Below, piece by piece: positions 8,584 to 17,848 of a stretch of DNA of 64,000 bases. The notes under the pieces were generated by a model, which did no database searches, was not told the origin of the DNA, and saw nothing but the letters and a program-made list of their open reading frames with translations. The stretch lies in the NCBI RefSeq assembly GCF_030249855.1, contig NZ_JANURN010000005.1, positions 62,001-126,000 on the forward strand. The letters are read 5' to 3'. This DNA is from Helicobacter_B zhangjianzhongii (GTDB taxonomy: Bacteria > Campylobacterota > Campylobacteria > Campylobacterales > Helicobacteraceae). Positions within the stretch are counted from its first letter, which is position 1; each line of letters begins with the position of its first letter. A program made the position numbers and the translations under genes.

Positions 8584-9444
8584 ATGAGAGAGTGTAGGAG
8601 CAAGCTTACTAGAATCCTATTTTTGCTCTGTGTGGTTTTTGTGGGCTTTGGGCAGGCAAATCGCTATGACTACTTGCTTTTTGCAAATACCTATGCAGAA
8701 GTGAGAAAAGGCATAGACCTAGGTGCAGATGTCGATGCTAGGCTTCGTGGCAGCACGCCACTTTATGATGCTTCTAGGAAGAATAATATGGAGATCCTCT
8801 ACTTGCTTTTGCGCCGAGGTGCAGATGTCAATGCCATCTCTCACGGCGAGACCGCACTACATAAAGTCGTGCAGTTTAATAATCTCAAATTTGCCCAAGC
8901 CTTGTTAAAGCACCGCGCAAATCCTAATATCCAAGATACTATCCGCGGTAACACCGCCTTGCACTATGCCACTGCTTCGCGCAATAGTGCTATGATCGCA
9001 TTGCTTATGAACTATGGTGCAAATATGGATATAGAAAATAACAAAGGCGAGACCCCAGCGCAATATATCCTAGCTAATGTCAATGTCCCAGCAATGAGTA
9101 TGGAAAATAAGCATATCCGCCTAGTAAGCTCGGCATTTCGCGTAGGATCGGGGAGCGTGAATCTCACCATAACCAATCTCACAGATGAGTTTGTAACCAT
9201 CACTTATGGGGCATTATATATGGATGGCAATCTTGTCTCTGATCAAAGCTTTAGTAAAAAAATCCCCCCAAGATCAAGCGTGGCAGTAGGTGCGCTGCCT
9301 ATCACAAGCGCAGCGTATGAGAGCGTATCGATCAAAAAGGGCGGCGTGGCAAGTATCAAATATGGCTTTGCTATAGAGTATGATGTGGCTGGGGCTGATG
9401 ATAGCCTGTATAAAAGCACCAAAACTGAAGTGCAAATCTGGTAA
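8584..9444 (+). CDS. Secreted ankyrin-repeat protein with a C-terminal beta-rich domain
   Basis: Of the two adjacent ATGs (8581 and 8584), the second has the better spacing from AAGGAG (six bases). A signal peptide (ILFLLCVVFVGFGQA) comes first, then about four ankyrin repeats in residues 30-165 (GSTPLYDASRKNNMEILYLL, GETALHKVVQFNNLKFAQAL, GNTALHYATASRNSAMIAL, GETPAQYI). The last 110 residues have no ankyrin signature but alternate hydrophobic and polar residues like a beta sandwich. The protein is probably periplasmic and binds other proteins. The repeat and secretion calls are clear; the biological role is not. Confidence 0.82.
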   Translation: MRECRSKLTRILFLLCVVFVGFGQANRYDYLLFANTYAEVRKGIDLGADVDARLRGSTPLYDASRKNNMEILYLLLRRGADVNAISHGETALHKVVQFNNLKFAQALLKHRANPNIQDTIRGNTALHYATASRNSAMIALLMNYGANMDIENNKGETPAQYILANVNVPAMSMENKHIRLVSSAFRVGSGSVNLTITNLTDEFVTITYGALYMDGNLVSDQSFSKKIPPRSSVAVGALPITSAAYESVSIKKGGVASIKYGFAIEYDVAGADDSLYKSTKTEVQIW

Positions 9445-9453
9445 AGGGTATAT

Positions 9454-10536
9454 ATGGATATATTAGATCAAGTATTACAAGGAAGAGAGTTTAGCGCAAA
9501 TGAGCTAGCCAAGCTGTATGAGTATGATATTTTCACCCTAGGACAAGCAGCAAATGCTTTGCGAGAAGAAAAATATGGCAAAAAGGTGTTTTTCAATATG
9601 AATCGCCATATCAACCCCACCAATATTTGCGCAGATGTGTGTAAATTTTGCGCATTTTCAGCAAGCAGGAAGAATCCAAACCCCTATGAAATGACCATTG
9701 ATGAAATCATCGCTCAAACAATCGCTTCGCACAAAAATGGTGCCAAGGAGGTGCATATTGTCTCTGCTCATAGTCCAAATTATAGCTATGAGTGGTATAT
9801 GAGCTGCTTTGCCGAGGTAAAACGCGCAGTGCCACAAATCCACCTAAAGGCGATGACCGCTGCGGAGGTGGATTATCTTGATAGGAAGTTTGGGGTAGGG
9901 TATCAAAAAGTGCTAGAAGATATGGCAAAAGCGGGAGTGGATTCTATGCCAGGTGGTGGGGCAGAGATCTTTGATGAGAAAGTGCGTAAGCATATTTGCT
10001 CCGGTAAGGTTAGCTCTAAGCGGTGGCTTGAGATCCACACGCATTGGCACTCCATTGGCAAAATGAGCAATGCTACTATGCTTTTTGGGCATATAGAAAG
10101 CCGCGAGCATAGGCTTGATCATATGCTGCGTTTAGCAAATGCGCAGTGTGATAGGCAGATTGTAGAATCCAAAAACGGCGGATTTAGTGCCTTTATCCCA
10201 TTGCTTTATCAGCGCGATAATAACTATCTCAACGCCCCGACCCCACCCAGCGGGCAAGAGATCATCAAGACCATAGCGATCGCTCGAATCGTGCTAGCAA
10301 ATATTCCGCATATTAAGGCGTATTGGGCGACTTTGGGCATAAATATTGCACTGCTAGCCCAAGAATTTGGCGCAGATGATATGGATGGGACGATTGAGCT
10401 TGAGAGCATACAATCTGCCGCTGGGGCAAAATCTAAAAAGGGTATGAGTGAAGAGATACTTATCCACGCCATAAAAGATGCAGGATTTATCCCTGTGGAG
10501 CGCGATAGTCTCTATAATGAGCTACGAGTATGCTAG
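9454..10536 (+). CDS. mqnE: Aminodeoxyfutalosine synthase (radical SAM)
   Basis: Catalyses radical addition onto the enolpyruvyl compound made by MqnA, giving aminodeoxyfutalosine in the futalosine route to menaquinone. The 360-residue protein has the radical SAM cluster motif CADVCKFCAFSA (residues about 52-63) after the family signature NRHINPTNI. Downstream are SMPGGGAEIFDEKVR, ATMLFGHIES and AFIPLLYQ, typical of MqnE rather than MqnC. The ATG at 9454 follows AAAGGG. Campylobacterota rely on this pathway for their only quinone, which feeds the complex I encoded further along. The stop codon directly abuts the flhB start. Confidence 0.92.
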   Translation: MDILDQVLQGREFSANELAKLYEYDIFTLGQAANALREEKYGKKVFFNMNRHINPTNICADVCKFCAFSASRKNPNPYEMTIDEIIAQTIASHKNGAKEVHIVSAHSPNYSYEWYMSCFAEVKRAVPQIHLKAMTAAEVDYLDRKFGVGYQKVLEDMAKAGVDSMPGGGAEIFDEKVRKHICSGKVSSKRWLEIHTHWHSIGKMSNATMLFGHIESREHRLDHMLRLANAQCDRQIVESKNGGFSAFIPLLYQRDNNYLNAPTPPSGQEIIKTIAIARIVLANIPHIKAYWATLGINIALLAQEFGADDMDGTIELESIQSAAGAKSKKGMSEEILIHAIKDAGFIPVERDSLYNELRVC

Positions 10537-11622
10537 ATGGCAGATGAGCAAGAAAAGACCGAAGCCCCTTCCTCGCATAAGTTAGAAAAAGCTAGGCAGG
10601 AGGGCAATGTCGCCAAAAGCCCAGAAGTTAGCGGGGTTGTGGTGATGTTTGTGGGGCTTGCGGTGCTGTTTGTGCTGTTTCCATTCTGGCTAGAAAAGAT
10701 CCGCGCCCTTTATGTCTATGCCCTTGCATTCCCCAAAGAAGACCTAACTAAAGGCGATGTTACAGAGATCCTTTGGACATTGGTTAGCACGGCTGGGATT
10801 ATGCTTTTGCCCATTTTTTTGGTGCTTTTGATAGCAAGTGTGCTAGGCAATGTGATGCAGTTTGGATTCTTGCTGACACTTAAGGCGATCAAGCCAAAAT
10901 TTAGCAAGATTAATCCCATTAGTGGCTTTAAAAATGTTTTTTCTATCAAGAAGCTCATTGATGGAGGAATGATTACTTTAAAGGTTATCGTGGCATTGGT
11001 GGTTGGGGGGATTATTTTGGCGTTATTTTTGCACGATATTGCTGGGGTGGCGCATTTTGAGCTAATCAAGCAAGTGCTGTGGTGGCGCGATAAAAGCTTG
11101 ATTTTAATCGGGGCTATGCTAGGGGTGTTTGCGCTTATGGCGTTGATTGATTATGTGCTAAAGCGTAGGCAATACATCAAAACACTGCGAATGAGCAAGC
11201 AAGAAGTCAAAGATGAATTTATCCAGCACGAGGGGAATCCAGAGATAAAAGCACGCATACGGCAAATTATGCGTAAAAATGCGATGAATCGTATGATGAG
11301 CGCGGTCCCAGAGGCGAAAGTTGTCGTTACAAACCCTACGCACTATGCTGTGGCAATCGCCTTTGATCTTAAGAGTGATCCTGCGCCAAAGGTCGTGGCA
11401 AAGGGTATTGATCACCTTGCTATCCGTATTAAAGATATTGCTAGACAAAATGACATAGAAATCATTGAAAACCCAAAGCTAGCGCGTAGTTTATATAAAG
11501 ATGCAGAGCTAGATAAAGAAATCCCGCGCGCGTTTTTTGAGGCGATTGTGCAGGTGCTACTTGAAGTAGATCGCCTGCGCTATCTCAAGGGCAAGGAGCC
11601 GTATTGGGGGCATAGATCATAG
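10537..11622 (+). CDS. flhB: Flagellar export switch protein
   Basis: Membrane component of the flagellar type III export gate that switches substrate class from rod/hook to filament. The 361-residue sequence starts MADEQEKTEAPSSHKLEKAR, with the usual TEXPTXXK-like leader, followed by four hydrophobic helices (about residues 28-210). The cytoplasmic domain has the autocleavage motif NPTH (around residue 265) in VVTNPTHYAVAI. The C terminus (DRLRYLKGKEPYWGHRS) is full length. The start immediately follows the mqnE stop, so expression probably depends on upstream transcription and coupled translation. Confidence 0.96.
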   Translation: MADEQEKTEAPSSHKLEKARQEGNVAKSPEVSGVVVMFVGLAVLFVLFPFWLEKIRALYVYALAFPKEDLTKGDVTEILWTLVSTAGIMLLPIFLVLLIASVLGNVMQFGFLLTLKAIKPKFSKINPISGFKNVFSIKKLIDGGMITLKVIVALVVGGIILALFLHDIAGVAHFELIKQVLWWRDKSLILIGAMLGVFALMALIDYVLKRRQYIKTLRMSKQEVKDEFIQHEGNPEIKARIRQIMRKNAMNRMMSAVPEAKVVVTNPTHYAVAIAFDLKSDPAPKVVAKGIDHLAIRIKDIARQNDIEIIENPKLARSLYKDAELDKEIPRAFFEAIVQVLLEVDRLRYLKGKEPYWGHRS

Positions 11623-11643
11623 AGAACCTTAAGAAAAATACGC

Positions 11644-11649
11644 TAGAAT
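11644..11649 (+). promoter_or_regulatory. Candidate -10 element for pheS-pheT
   Basis: TAGAAT lies 25 bases before the pheS start, in the 51-base gap after flhB. No clear -35 is visible. Confidence 0.4.
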
Positions 11650-11673
11650 GCGAGCTTTACTTTAGGAGATAGA

Positions 11674-12744
11674 ATGCAAAAAACTTCCACAAAAGATTCT
11701 GCACATACCACCACTTTGTCGCATAACAATTCGCTAGAGAGTCTCACACAAACAATGGCAGAGCTTGAAGCAATGATTGATTATGCTAAAGATAGTGCGG
11801 CATTAGAGCAGGTGCGTATCAAGGCTGTTGGCAAAAAGGGCATTTTGACAGAGTATTTCAGCACGCTAAAATCCCTGCCAGAAGAAGAGAAGAAGACATT
11901 TGCCAAGTCTTTAAACGCGTTGCGCAAGAGTTTTGAGGAGCATTTTTCTACTAAGCAAAAAGAGCTAGAAGCACAAGAGCTAGAATCCACTTTAAGCGCG
12001 CAAAGAGTAGATGTAAGCTTGTTTAATCTACGCAGTAAGCAAAGCATAGGACACCCGGTCAATTATACAAAAGACAAAATTATCGAGTATTTCACGCGTA
12101 TGGGCTATGAGCTGTGTGAGGGTCCGCTTGTAGAAGATGATTTTCATAACTTTACCGCGCTCAATCTCCCAGAATACCACCCTGCAAGGGATATGCACGA
12201 TACTTTCTATTTCCACGATAATAAGCTTTTGCGCACGCACACTTCCCCTGTGCAAATCCGCACAATGCTTGCCCAAAAGCCACCTATTAAGATGATCTGC
12301 CTCGGAGAGACATTCCGCAGGGATTATGATCTCACACATTCGCCTATGTTTCATCAAGTAGAGGGGCTTGTGGTCGATAGGGCAGGGGCGGTGAATTTCG
12401 CGCATTTGAAGTATATTTTAGAGAGCTTTTTGCGCTATATGTTTGGCGATGTGAAGGTGCGATTTCGCTCATCATTTTTCCCTTTCACAGAGCCTAGTGC
12501 GGAGGTGGATATTTCTTGTGTGTTTTGTCAGGGCAATGGCTGTCGCGTGTGCTCACACACTGGCTGGCTTGAGGTGCTAGGGTGCGGAATGGTTGATGAT
12601 AATGTCTTTAGGGCAGTGGGCTATGAAGATGTCAGCGGCTATGCCTTTGGTATGGGGGTAGAGCGGCTTTGTATGCTAAGTCTTGGCATTGGGGATTTGC
12701 GTAGCTTTTTTGAGACAGATTTGCGATTGTTGGAGCAGTTTTGA
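11674..12744 (+). CDS. pheS: Phenylalanine--tRNA ligase alpha subunit
   Basis: Catalytic subunit of the alpha2beta2 enzyme that charges tRNA-Phe. Class II motifs are clear: motif 2 in GETFRRDYDLTHSPMFHQVE and motif 3 in FGMGVERLCM. The N-terminal coiled coil (residues about 28-115) binds tRNA and contains a copy of the 15-bp repeat (11980-11994), read as LESTL. At 356 residues it is somewhat longer than usual, partly from about 25 Ser/Thr-rich residues at the start. TTAGGAG six to seven bases before the ATG supports that start. The stop overlaps the pheT ATG (TGATG). Confidence 0.96.
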   Translation: MQKTSTKDSAHTTTLSHNNSLESLTQTMAELEAMIDYAKDSAALEQVRIKAVGKKGILTEYFSTLKSLPEEEKKTFAKSLNALRKSFEEHFSTKQKELEAQELESTLSAQRVDVSLFNLRSKQSIGHPVNYTKDKIIEYFTRMGYELCEGPLVEDDFHNFTALNLPEYHPARDMHDTFYFHDNKLLRTHTSPVQIRTMLAQKPPIKMICLGETFRRDYDLTHSPMFHQVEGLVVDRAGAVNFAHLKYILESFLRYMFGDVKVRFRSSFFPFTEPSAEVDISCVFCQGNGCRVCSHTGWLEVLGCGMVDDNVFRAVGYEDVSGYAFGMGVERLCMLSLGIGDLRSFFETDLRLLEQF

Positions 12745-15083
12745 TGATAGTTTCTAGTTATTATTTGTCGTATTTTGTAGATATAGAGCAGCTTAGTATA
12801 AGCCAGATTTGCCAGACGCTAAATGATATTGGCATAGAGGTTGAGGGCTGCCATAGACTGCAGATCCCTAAAAATGTCGTTGTAGGCAAAGTCGTAGAGA
12901 AGACCCCCCACCCCAATGCCAATAAGCTCAATATCTGTCAAGTTGATATTGGAGAAAAAACGCTGCAAATCGTGTGCGGTGCGAAAAATGTCGCTAAAGA
13001 TCAGTTTGTAGCCCTAGCACTAGAGGGCGCGAAACTCCCATCAAAAAACGACAATGAAGCGTTTTTTGCCATTAAGCAAAGCACGCTAAGAGGCGTGCAA
13101 AGCTGTGGAATGATCTGCTCTGCCACAGAGCTTGGGCTAAGTGTGGTTAATGAAGGGATTATGGTGCTGGATTCTAGTATGGGTGAGCTTGTCTTGGGTA
13201 AGGAGCTAAGTGATTATAGCTTTTTCAATCAATATCTCATCGAAGTATCATTGACGCCAAATAGAGGGGATTGTTTATGTGTGCTAGGGATCGCTAGGGA
13301 GCTAGCGTGCGTGCATAATCTTATGCTTAAAACGCCAAAAGAGAGAGAATACGGCATAGCTCTTGGGATAGGGCGCGCGATCAATCTCTCCGCAGAATGC
13401 CATCTAAAATCAAAGCTTTTGTATAAAGTCGTGCAAATTGATAGCGTGGAAAATGCCCTGCAAGAGCAGATTATGCTCTCGTATAATGGGCTTTTGAGTG
13501 ATAATGCGCTAGAGAATCACAAGCGATTTGCTATGTATATGAGTGGTGTGATTTTTGATATTTATCCTATCCCAGAGCATACGCAGACCCCGACCGCCCT
13601 AAAAGTGCGCCAAGATGAACAGGGCTTTGAATGTGTCTTTGATACACAGGGCAATAAACTTTGTGTCATTGGGGTGAAAAACTACGCTCCCGCACTAGAA
13701 TCCTACCCATCTCTTGCCATTATCCAAGCAAGCTTTGTCCCACCTGAAGTGCTTGCAAAGGCATTGTTCCAGCATCATATAGAGCAAGATCCTATCACCA
13801 CTTATCGCTCTGTGCGTGGGAGCAATACAGAGCTGCTAATGGGGATTAGCCTTTTGTGTGAGCTGCTTAATACCTATACGCAGTGTTCTATCTACTCTGG
13901 TTTCCAAGAGCTGGATATGGCTGAAGAGAGTGAGCGGTGCTTAATCACTATGGATTTTCACGCGATTTCTCAAGCAATTGGCAAAGATGTGCAAAAAGAA
14001 GAGATCGCACGCGTGCTAAAACAGCTTGATTTTCATATTGAAGCAAGCGGTGATGGGGCGTTTTTGCATATCACGCCTCCACCATATCGCCACGATATTG
14101 CAAGTGTGCAGGATATTACAGAAGAGTTTTTGCGGATTTATGGGATCAAAAATATCCCATCACTTCCTTACAAAAGTGAGCAAAAGCTCAATGTTACTGA
14201 CACGCTACTTGCGTATCAGCACAAGCGCGACATCGCCAAACGCGCGATTACGCTTGGATTTTATGAGACTATCCACTATGTGTTTTATCAGCGTTCTAAG
14301 TTGCTTGAGTGGGGTTATCAAGTGCTAGAATCCACTCTTGATTTGCAAAACCCAATCACAAGCGAGCTAGACACGCTACGCACGAGCCTTATCCCAGCCC
14401 TCTTTGAATCCGCAAGCCGCAATCACAACTTAGGCTTTAAAAGCATTAGGCTGTTTGAAATTGGCAGTGTGTATGATGCCAAACGACAAGAGCGCAAGGA
14501 GCTAGGCATTATTGTAAGTGGGCTAAAGACAAAAGAAGCCTACCCCTATCCTAAAGGGGAAAAATGGGATTTTTATAGCTTTGCTAAAGAAGTTAGCGCG
14601 ATTGTAGGGGATTTCACATTGGTGAAAACGCCCACTCCGCCCAAAAACGCCCACCCGCACATTTGCGCAGATATTATGCAAAATGGCAAGGCTGTGGGGA
14701 TTATCGCCAAGCTTCACCCAAGCTTTGAGAAAACCTTAGAGCTAGAAGATGCCTTTTATGCGCAAATCCACACCTTGCAAGCTAGCACTAGAGCGCACCC
14801 CAAGCCCTATCCAAAGCTACACGCAAATATCCGTGATATTACAATTATCATCGATAAATGCACGCCGTTCCACGCGATACAAGAAGCCATTGAAGCGTTG
14901 GAGGTAGAAGATTTGGAGGCAATTTATCCGCTTGATGTCTATGAGGATACGCAGTTTGCACTTACGATCCGCTTGGTATTTAGAGCGCAGGAAAAAAGCC
15001 TTACAGAAGAAGAGCTTGCAAGTAGAATCCAGCTAGTGCTAGCGCACTTAGAGCAGCAATTTGGTGCGAAGCTAAAGGGATAG
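12744..15083 (+). CDS. pheT: Phenylalanine--tRNA ligase beta subunit
   Basis: The 779-residue partner of PheS. Domains in order are the tRNA-binding OB fold (about 40-150, KVVEKTPHPNANKLNICQV), the B3/B4 editing domain, the B5 domain (GDGAFLHITPPPYRHDI), the catalytic-like core (NPITSELDTLRTSLIP) and the C-terminal FDX-ACB anticodon-binding domain (YPKLHANIRDITII). I prefer ATG 12744 over the in-frame TTG at 12741 because it forms a TGATG overlap with pheS. A repeat variant at 14325-14339 encodes LESTL inside the core just before the conserved NPIT segment; LDSS near residue 145 may be another. Confidence 0.96.
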   Translation: MIVSSYYLSYFVDIEQLSISQICQTLNDIGIEVEGCHRLQIPKNVVVGKVVEKTPHPNANKLNICQVDIGEKTLQIVCGAKNVAKDQFVALALEGAKLPSKNDNEAFFAIKQSTLRGVQSCGMICSATELGLSVVNEGIMVLDSSMGELVLGKELSDYSFFNQYLIEVSLTPNRGDCLCVLGIARELACVHNLMLKTPKEREYGIALGIGRAINLSAECHLKSKLLYKVVQIDSVENALQEQIMLSYNGLLSDNALENHKRFAMYMSGVIFDIYPIPEHTQTPTALKVRQDEQGFECVFDTQGNKLCVIGVKNYAPALESYPSLAIIQASFVPPEVLAKALFQHHIEQDPITTYRSVRGSNTELLMGISLLCELLNTYTQCSIYSGFQELDMAEESERCLITMDFHAISQAIGKDVQKEEIARVLKQLDFHIEASGDGAFLHITPPPYRHDIASVQDITEEFLRIYGIKNIPSLPYKSEQKLNVTDTLLAYQHKRDIAKRAITLGFYETIHYVFYQRSKLLEWGYQVLESTLDLQNPITSELDTLRTSLIPALFESASRNHNLGFKSIRLFEIGSVYDAKRQERKELGIIVSGLKTKEAYPYPKGEKWDFYSFAKEVSAIVGDFTLVKTPTPPKNAHPHICADIMQNGKAVGIIAKLHPSFEKTLELEDAFYAQIHTLQASTRAHPKPYPKLHANIRDITIIIDKCTPFHAIQEAIEALEVEDLEAIYPLDVYEDTQFALTIRLVFRAQEKSLTEEELASRIQLVLAHLEQQFGAKLKG

Positions 15084-15086
15084 GCT

Positions 15087-16535
15087 ATGATCACAATCGC
15101 TCCGGTGAAGCAGGGCTTGCATAAAGAGATAGATTCTATCGCTCCAGATAAGTCAATCTCTCATCGCTGTGCGATGTTTGCTCTGCTAGCTGACTCTCCA
15201 AGCATTGTGCGTAATTACTTGCTCGCCCAAGATACGCTCCACACCCTTGAGATCGCTAAAAAGCTCGGGCTAAAGGTAACGGAGCTAGGAGAGAAAGGGG
15301 ACTTTATCTTCACGCCACCTAGCAAGATTACAGAGCCAGACTCTGTGCTTGATTGTGGGAATGCAGGGACAGCTATGCGGCTTTATACAGGGCTTTTGAG
15401 TGCGCAAAATGGCTACTTTGTCCTAAGTGGGGATAAGTATCTACACGCTCGCCCGATGAATCGCGTAATAAAGCCGCTGCAAAGCATAGGTGCGCAGATT
15501 TATAGTAGAAATGGCGGCTATGCGCCTCTTAGTGTGGTAGGCAGAGAGCTACTAGGCTTTAACTTTACTAGCGAGATAGCCAGCGCACAGGTAAAATCCG
15601 CACTCATTCTTGCCGCGCTTTTTGCCAAGGATTCTAGTGTGTATAGTGAGAGAGAGCACACAAGAGATCATACTGAGCGGATGCTTTGTGGTATGGGCGC
15701 AGAGATTACAAGAGATAGCACGCAGGCATTAAGCACGATACATATTACACCTCTAGTGCGCAAGCTAAAGCCGCTTGATATAGTGATCCCAGCGGATCCT
15801 TCAAGTGCGTTTTTTTTCGCGCTAGCTGCAGCGATCACGCCAGATTCTAGTGTGCTTTTAAAAAATGTCCTATTAAACCCCACGCGCATAGAAGCCTTTA
15901 AAGTGCTAGAATCTATGGGCGCGATTGTTGAGTATCACCACACAGAGTGTGCCTATGAAGAAGTGGGCGATATTTATGTGCAAAGCGCGCCGCTAAGGGC
16001 TGTTGCTATTAGTGAAAATATCTCGTGGCTTATTGATGAGCTACCAGCTCTTGCCATAGCATTTTGCTTTGCTAATGGGCGTAGTGAGGTGAGCAATGCC
16101 AAGGAGCTTCGCGTAAAAGAGTGCGATAGAATCCACGCGGTAATAAGCAATCTCAAAGCCCTAGGGATCACTTGTGAAGAAAAAGACGATGGCTTCATCA
16201 TAGAGGGCTTAGGCGATACCCTTTTGGAAAAAACCGCACAAAAATCGCCCAAAGTGGATTCTAGCAATATACCAATTTTTGCTACCGCAAAAAATGTGGA
16301 TTGCCACGCCACTGCTCACGCAGTGTCTCGCAATGACAGAGACAATAGCCTTTGTGAAAAAGTGGATTCTAGTGTAGTCTTGCGTAGCTTTGGAGATCAC
16401 CGCATCGCTATGAGCTTTGCGATTATGGGGCTGCGGCTAGGGGCGGTGATTGATGATGAAGAGTGCATAAGTGTGTCGTTTCCTAATTTTTTAGAAATTT
16501 TGCGCGAGATGACAGAAGTGCGCTTGCTTGACTAA
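15087..16535 (+). CDS. aroA: 3-phosphoshikimate 1-carboxyvinyltransferase (EPSP synthase) with a repeat-derived insertion
   Basis: Sixth shikimate-pathway enzyme; condenses shikimate-3-phosphate with phosphoenolpyruvate. Recognised by DKSISHRCAM, CGNAGTAMRLYTGLL, VKSALILAALF, KECDRIHAV and FGDHRIAMSFA. At 482 residues it is about 50 longer than usual. The excess is residues about 385-432 (bases 16240-16383), which read KVDSSNIP, NVDCHATAHAVSRND and CEKVDSS. These are two 15-bp motifs flanking a 42-bp element. The insertion lies immediately before the conserved FGDHR active-site segment. All recognised catalytic residues are kept, so I infer an active enzyme carrying a surface loop. The start lies three bases after pheT. 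Confidence 0.94.
   Translation: MITIAPVKQGLHKEIDSIAPDKSISHRCAMFALLADSPSIVRNYLLAQDTLHTLEIAKKLGLKVTELGEKGDFIFTPPSKITEPDSVLDCGNAGTAMRLYTGLLSAQNGYFVLSGDKYLHARPMNRVIKPLQSIGAQIYSRNGGYAPLSVVGRELLGFNFTSEIASAQVKSALILAALFAKDSSVYSEREHTRDHTERMLCGMGAEITRDSTQALSTIHITPLVRKLKPLDIVIPADPSSAFFFALAAAITPDSSVLLKNVLLNPTRIEAFKVLESMGAIVEYHHTECAYEEVGDIYVQSAPLRAVAISENISWLIDELPALAIAFCFANGRSEVSNAKELRVKECDRIHAVISNLKALGITCEEKDDGFIIEGLGDTLLEKTAQKSPKVDSSNIPIFATAKNVDCHATAHAVSRNDRDNSLCEKVDSSVVLRSFGDHRIAMSFAIMGLRLGAVIDDEECISVSFPNFLEILREMTEVRLLD
16240..16383 (+). repeat. Repeat-derived insertion inside aroA
   Basis: AAAGTGGATTCTAG (from 16252), then a 43-bp element at 16297-16339 (TGGATTGCC to CAATGACAG), then AAAAAGTGGATTCTAG (around 16361-16376). 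The internal element is nearly identical to the one at 5559-5600 in the hydrolase gene. It differs by one extra C, so its second half is read in another frame (AVSRND instead of QCLAMT). Confidence 0.88.
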
Positions 16536-16554
16536 CTAGAATTAAGGAGATAGC

Positions 16555-17382
16555 GTGGAAGTGAAACTTGCTAGAAAGCTGGGATTTTGCTTTGGGGTGC
16601 GCAGAGCCATAAAAATCGCTGAAAAGAACAAAAACAGCTCCACGCTAGGACCACTTATCCATAATTACCAAGAAATCAACCGCCTAAAAAACGACTTCAA
16701 TGTGGGGCTTAAAGAAACTTATGATGATATACAAGATGGCTCTACACTCATTATCCGCACACACGGCATACCCAAACAAGTGCTAGAATCAATCGCCACA
16801 AAGCCTGTGCGTATAGTTGATGCGACTTGCCCTTTTGTAACAAAGCCGCAGCAAATCGTGGAGAAAATGAGCGAAGAGGGCTATGAGGTGGTGATTTTTG
16901 GCGATGAAGATCACCCAGAGATCAAGGGCGTAAAAAGCTATGCGAAAAATGGTGCGCTTGTGATAGCAAGCCTAGAGGAGCTGCAGCAGCATAGCTTTAA
17001 GCGCAAAAAAGTCGCGCTCATTTCTCAAACAACCAAACAGATAGAAAAATTTAGCCAAATTGCCTGCTATCTTATAGAAAACTGCGCAGAAGTGCGCGTG
17101 TTTAATACGATCTGCAATGCGACTTTTGACAATCAACGCGCGTGCAAGGAGCTTAGCAAGGAGGTGGATATTATGATTGTAGTAGGTGGTAAAACTTCTT
17201 CCAACACCAAGCAGCTCTTAAACATTGCGCTTGAGCATTGCAAGGATAGCTATCTTGTTGAAGATACAAGCGAGATAGATTCTAGCTGGTTTGTAGGGAA
17301 GCAAATATGTGGGATCACTGCTGGGGCTTCTACACCGGATTGGATTGTGCAAGAAGTAGTCGCTTATATCCAAAAGATCTAG
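16555..17382 (+). CDS. ispH: 4-hydroxy-3-methylbut-2-enyl diphosphate reductase
   Basis: Last enzyme of the non-mevalonate isoprenoid pathway, making isopentenyl and dimethylallyl diphosphate with a [4Fe-4S] cluster. The three cluster cysteines are visible in GFCFGVRRAI, DATCPFVTKP and TICNATFDNQ. RTHGIPK and GGKTSSNTKQL are further family motifs. It begins with GTG at 16555 after AAGGAG. At 275 residues it has the normal length. It lies 19 bases after aroA; aroA-ispH adjacency is also found in H. pylori as I recall it, although rpsA does not follow here. Confidence 0.95.
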   Translation: MEVKLARKLGFCFGVRRAIKIAEKNKNSSTLGPLIHNYQEINRLKNDFNVGLKETYDDIQDGSTLIIRTHGIPKQVLESIATKPVRIVDATCPFVTKPQQIVEKMSEEGYEVVIFGDEDHPEIKGVKSYAKNGALVIASLEELQQHSFKRKKVALISQTTKQIEKFSQIACYLIENCAEVRVFNTICNATFDNQRACKELSKEVDIMIVVGGKTSSNTKQLLNIALEHCKDSYLVEDTSEIDSSWFVGKQICGITAGASTPDWIVQEVVAYIQKI

Positions 17383-17401
17383 CATAGCAGTGGAGAAAGG
17401 T

Positions 17402-17848
17402 ATGGCACTTTGTAATAAAAAAGACTTACAGCAAAAGAGTGTAGGGGCGTTTTTCGGGCATACGGCACGCTTGCTTGAGACTTATATGATAAGCCTTCTG
17501 CGTCCTTTTGGTATCGGGCTAGAGCAGCTCTGGGTGCTACATATCCTGCATTCAATGGACAAGAAGGTGCGTGTAAGTGATCTTGCACAAGCCTTGCTAA
17601 AGGATATTACAACAACATCACGCCTACTCTCCACCCTTGAGAAGAAGGGCTTTATTAGCAAGTATAGAGATCCAAGGGATAAGCGTGTAGCGTATGTGCA
17701 TATCACGCAAGCAGGGCTACAAAAGCTAGAAGAAGCTTCAGTGCTAAAAGACAAAATGGATATGCTCTTTGATACGGCATTAAGCGAGCAAGACCAAGTC
17801 CTTTTGCGTAGTTTGCTTGAAAAAATTGAGAAAGTAGCATTACAATGA
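17402..17848 (+). CDS. MarR-family transcriptional regulator
   Basis: A 148-residue winged-helix repressor. The DNA-binding region reads VRVSDLAQALLKDITTTSRL followed by the wing KYRDPRDKRVAYVHIT, matching the DxRxxR pattern of MarR proteins. The ATG at 17402 is chosen over the GTG at 17390 because GGAG lies six bases before it. Its last bases overlap the start of the efflux adaptor gene (ATGA). It therefore probably represses the downstream efflux operon and responds to a small toxic molecule. The regulation is inferred from operon position. Confidence 0.88.
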   Translation: MALCNKKDLQQKSVGAFFGHTARLLETYMISLLRPFGIGLEQLWVLHILHSMDKKVRVSDLAQALLKDITTTSRLLSTLEKKGFISKYRDPRDKRVAYVHITQAGLQKLEEASVLKDKMDMLFDTALSEQDQVLLRSLLEKIEKVALQ

